Positions 61,407 through 63,459 of a stretch of DNA of 63,459 nucleotides are shown here, piece after piece. The stretch lies in assembly GCF_011742145.1 (NCBI RefSeq), contig NZ_JAAQQU010000055.1, positions 1 to 63,459 on the forward strand, given 5' to 3'. The position numbers were made by a program, and so were the translations under genes. The notes below the pieces were generated by a model. The model saw nothing but the letters and a program-made list of their open reading frames with translations. It did not search any database and was not told where the DNA came from. Origin of the DNA: Flavobacterium sp. J49 (GTDB lineage: Bacteria > Bacteroidota > Bacteroidia > Flavobacteriales > Flavobacteriaceae). Within the stretch, counting starts at the first letter, position 1; the number at the start of each line of letters is the position of its first letter.

Positions 61407-62609
61407 ATGAGAATCAATAAATCCCACTATATACCACTATTTTACTCGTTGTTTTTGATAATAATCTCTTGTTCTAAACAAGAGAAAACAGAAGACGGTA
61501 TTGTTAAAATAAACGAGAAGGGAATTCCCGTAATGCAACCTTTACAAGAACCCTTACCCAAACTTTCTACCGCTTTCATCAATGACAAAAAATTTGGTTC
61601 TTCTCGTTTTTTTGAAAAGATATGGTCTGAAAAGAATGATAATGTGAGTTTTTTAGTGGCCAAAAACGGCCAAATCATCTACGAAAACTACATGGGATAT
61701 GCCAACAAACGAACCGATGAAAAAATCACTAAAGACACTCCCTTACATATAGCCTCAGTAAGTAAAGTTTTAACAGCAACTGCTGCTTTAATGTTGATTG
61801 ATGCCAAAAAACTGAAACTTGACCAAAAAGTAACTACCTTAATAGAAGGTTTTCCTTATCCAGATGTCACCGTTCAAACCCTTTTAAACCATAGAAGCGG
61901 TATGAAAAATTATGCTTACTTCACCTATGAAAATAACAATTGGGACCGAAAAAAAATATTAACCAATGAGGACATCGTCAAAGTAATGGTGGAAAAAGAG
62001 ATTCCTTTGGAAACCAAAACCGATACCCATTTCAGTTATTGCAATACCAACTATGCCATGTTGGCACTAATCATCGAAAAAGTAACCGGCTTAAAGTACC
62101 CGGAAGCTATGAAAGAAATGATTTTTACACCATTGGGCATGAACAATACTTATGTATGCGAATTTGAAAAAGACCGCGAGAGCATAGTACCATCTTACAA
62201 AGGCAACAACGTGGAAATCGGAACCGACTATTTAGACGGTATTTATGGCGACAAAAATATCTATTCCACCCCAAGAGACTTGTTAAAATTTGACACGGCT
62301 CGTTATGCGCCTTTCTTTTTAAATCCCGATTTACTTAAAAAGGTTTACAAAGGCTATAGTTACGAAAGCAAAGGACTCAAAAATTACGGTCTCGGAATTC
62401 GCATGGTGGAGTTTGAAGAAGGTGAGCCTTTCTTTTTTCACAACGGTTGGTGGCACGGTAATACCTCTTCTTTTATCAATTTGAGAAAAGAAAAAGTTAC
62501 CATCATTACCCTTTCCAACAAATACACCAAGAAAACTTACCAATCCAAAAAACTCGCTTCCCTTTTCGGAGATTATCCGTTCAAATTGAATGAGGATAAT
62601 GACGAATAA
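61407..62609 (+). CDS. Class C beta-lactamase-fold serine hydrolase, lipoprotein
   Basis: The protein has 400 residues. A lipoprotein signal (LFYSLFLIIISC) is followed by SKQEKTEDG. The active-site motifs of the beta-lactamase/DD-peptidase class C group are in order: SxxK in HIASVSKVLTAT (Ser around residue 119), YxN in HFSYCNTNYAML (around 212) and the HxG-type third motif in FFHNGWWHGNTS (around 344). Such proteins are usually peptidases or esterases acting on cell wall or small esters, not antibiotic-resistance enzymes. The gene stands alone and ends just before the tmRNA promoter. Confidence 0.92.
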   Translation: MRINKSHYIPLFYSLFLIIISCSKQEKTEDGIVKINEKGIPVMQPLQEPLPKLSTAFINDKKFGSSRFFEKIWSEKNDNVSFLVAKNGQIIYENYMGYANKRTDEKITKDTPLHIASVSKVLTATAALMLIDAKKLKLDQKVTTLIEGFPYPDVTVQTLLNHRSGMKNYAYFTYENNNWDRKKILTNEDIVKVMVEKEIPLETKTDTHFSYCNTNYAMLALIIEKVTGLKYPEAMKEMIFTPLGMNNTYVCEFEKDRESIVPSYKGNNVEIGTDYLDGIYGDKNIYSTPRDLLKFDTARYAPFFLNPDLLKKVYKGYSYESKGLKNYGLGIRMVEFEEGEPFFFHNGWWHGNTSSFINLRKEKVTIITLSNKYTKKTYQSKKLASLFGDYPFKLNEDNDE

Positions 62610-62614
62610 TTAAC

Positions 62615-62622
62615 TACTTTTG
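62615..62622 (+). promoter_or_regulatory. -7 box of the tmRNA gene
   Basis: TACTTTTG fits TAnnTTTG, 33 bp before the mature tmRNA 5' end, leaving room for a leader removed by RNase P. The nearest upstream TTG (62586-62588) is 26 nt away. Confidence 0.5.
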
Positions 62623-62655
62623 TGGTCTGATTTTTGCTAATCAGAATAAAAATCT

Positions 62656-63050
62656 GGGGTCGACTGGTTTTGACAGCAAGTCGAATTGAACAGTAAGCAC
62701 GTCGAGCATGGTACCTTTTGCTCGTTAATCCAAGGGTACGAACTTATAAACGGCGAAAATAACTACGCTTTAGCTGCATAATCTGAATTAAAGTAAGATT
62801 TGCCACGTCTCGATAAGATCGGGAAGCTGGATTCTCCTCAGAAGCCTTGGTTTATGGCGGCTGGCTCAGGGGAACCGTAAAAGTAAACCTAGGAAAGGTA
62901 ATGTTCTGAATCCTTTCTGACACTGATAGAACTAAGCATTAGGCCGCTGTCTTTGGCATAGCCTACTGTCGAAAACCCAATCAAAGACTAAACGTGTAGA
63001 AAGCTCTTTAGTTGCTTGTTTGGACGGGAGTTCGACTCTCCCCGACTCCA
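62656..63050 (+). ncRNA. ssrA: Transfer-messenger RNA (tmRNA)
   Basis: The 5' end GGGGTCG pairs with CGACTCC (63043-63049) in a 7-bp acceptor stem, with one G-T pair, and A63050 is the discriminator base. The T arm GGGAG-TTCGACT-CTCCC is intact just before. The mRNA-like part starts with resume codon GGC at 62752 and encodes GENNYALAA, stop TAA at 62779-62781. The AxLAA-type end is recognised by ClpXP-like proteases in known systems. The genomic sequence after the discriminator is CAC, so CCA is probably added after transcription. It rescues stalled ribosomes together with SmpB. Confidence 0.96.
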
Positions 63051-63083
63051 CACCAAGCGCAATTTTATTGCGGCTTAAAATAA

Positions 63084-63120
63084 AAAAATCCAACAAGTTC
63101 ACTTGATTGGATTTTTTTTT
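63084..63120 (+). terminator. Terminator after tmRNA
   Basis: A stem ATCCAA-CAAG / CTTG-A-TTGGAT with loop TTCA and one bulged A is followed by a run of nine T. Confidence 0.8.
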
Positions 63121-63168
63121 TGCCGTCAGCCTTCTAAAGGCTGAAAATTGCATTTGCAAAAAAGGAAC

Positions 63169-63205
63169 GGTGGAGTTGGGCGAAGCCACTCTCCTCGACT
63201 CCACA
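63169..63205 (+). repeat. Partial duplicate of the tmRNA 3' end
   Basis: Positions 63189-63205 (CTCTCCTCGACTCCACA) match the tmRNA end at 63036-63052 in 16 of 17 bases. A 7-nt segment (GTGGAGT, about 63169-63175) can pair with ACTCCAC at 63198-63204, so the unit can also fold alone. The 3' end of ssrA is a common integration site, so this may be an attachment-site scar about 150 bp from the real end. No integrase is present. Confidence 0.5.
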
Positions 63206-63206
63206 A

Positions 63207-63236
63207 AACGCTTCAATTGATTGAGGCGTTTTTTAT
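63207..63236 (+). terminator. Second terminator downstream of tmRNA
   Basis: A 10-bp stem (AACGCTTCAA with TTGAGGCGTT, one G-T pair) and loop TTGA is followed by TTTT. Confidence 0.75.
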
Positions 63237-63240
63237 TTTC

Positions 63241-63330
63241 AGGAGCAGACCCTTTTATTTCTTTTCACTCCTACTCCCGCTATCCGCGCTACATGGTAGC
63301 TCGCTCCTATCGGGGCTAATTAGACCTATA
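63241..63330. other. GC-richer intergenic segment, possible dispersed repeat
   Basis: The segment includes CTCCCGCTATCCGCGCTACA and CTCGCTCCTATCGGGGCTA, more GC-rich than its surroundings and without a credible frame. From memory, sequences with CCGCTATCC and ATCGGGGCTA occur as intergenic repeats in Flavobacterium genomes. Only one copy is in this window, so this cannot be verified here. Confidence 0.35.
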
Positions 63331-63347
63331 GAGTTTCTATCACAACT

Positions 63348-63377
63348 AAAAAAGCCACTCGTTTGAGTGGCTTTTTT
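63348..63377. terminator. Bidirectional terminator
   Basis: A perfect 13-bp stem (AAAAAAGCCACTC with GAGTGGCTTTTTT) with loop GTTT lies next to the stop of the minus-strand gene that enters from the right. Confidence 0.9.
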
Positions 63378-63394
63378 GATAATTGTATTTTCTT

Positions 63395-63459
63395 CTATCG
63401 TTTCAACGAGAAGTGTGCTTTAAATTGCTTCATTGTTCCTTGCTCAGGGAAATCTACCG
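63395..63459 (-). CDS. C-terminal end of an unidentified protein
   Basis: On the minus strand an open frame enters from the window edge and ends VDFPEQGTMKQFKAHFSLKR with a TAG stop at 63395-63397. The alternating pattern ending in a basic residue would suit a final beta strand. Its stop lies 17 bp from a strong terminator, which supports a real gene. Too little is present to name it. Confidence 0.5.
   Translation of the reverse strand, partial: VDFPEQGTMKQFKAHFSLKR

Noticed and set aside
61407..62609. Beta-lactam resistance gene
   Set aside because: SxxK and YxN motifs show the class C fold, but the lipoprotein signal, HxG-type third motif and overall sequence fit esterase/peptidase relatives rather than AmpC.
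62932..63216. Open frame of 94 codons on the minus strand
   Set aside because: It lies across the 3' half of the tmRNA and its terminator; the RNA gene explains the conservation and no protein family is recognisable.
1..63459. CRISPR arrays, insertion sequences, prophage genes, tRNA or rRNA genes
   Set aside because: Looked for regular repeats, transposase or integrase motifs and cloverleaf or rRNA sequences; none seen apart from the tmRNA.

Overview
The window looks like chromosomal DNA of a Flavobacterium-like member of the Bacteroidota. It is AT-rich. It carries type IX secretion (T9SS) C-terminal sorting domains, two SusC/SusD pairs and Bacteroidota-type promoters (TTG, about 19-23 nt, TAnnTTTG). 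The tmRNA encodes the tag GENNYALAA. I see no insertion sequence, CRISPR array, prophage or rRNA/tRNA gene.

Layout. Positions 1-15251 are mostly housekeeping genes. They include the end of a T9SS-secreted protein, a DUF1330 protein, an M20 amidohydrolase sitting against a scar of two broken genes, a DEAD-box-type helicase, a lactonase and a coupled operon (BatA-like protein, dihydroorotase-like pseudoenzyme, small membrane protein, esterase). Two small envelope proteins, an MBL hydrolase, an uncharacterised 488-residue protein, Bcp peroxiredoxin, an endonuclease III without iron-sulfur cysteines, a 47-residue basic protein and an ECF-type sigma factor follow.

Positions 15425-35889 are a polysaccharide utilisation locus (PUL1) on the minus strand. 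In transcription order it holds a T9SS-secreted multimodular binding protein, a membrane-bound regulator, SusC, SusD, two surface glycan-binding lipoproteins, GH16, GH30, GH30, GH5-CBM6, GH3 and GH16. The enzyme set points to laminarin-type beta-1,3/1,6-glucan. The secreted protein appears to combine the C-terminal modules of the two surface lipoproteins.

Positions 36305-41191 hold uvrA, an M28 peptidase with a T9SS tail and a secreted Tyr/Asp-rich protein. Positions 41283-59986 are a second locus (PUL2), again minus strand: regulator, SusC, SusD, LamG lipoprotein, GH144-like enzyme, esterase, GH3, a terminator-like hairpin, then GH97, GH43-discoidin and a sugar MFS transporter. GH144 plus GH3 suggests beta-1,2-glucan as one substrate; GH97 and GH43 may serve others.

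Positions 60046-63459 hold a saccharopine-dehydrogenase-like gene, a class C beta-lactamase-fold serine hydrolase, tmRNA with a partial duplicate of its 3' end, and the end of another gene. The MFS gene and the saccharopine-dehydrogenase-like gene share an almost identical promoter-operator block (GAAAACGTTTTC placed 8-9 nt upstream of the -7 box), which suggests an unrecognised small regulon.
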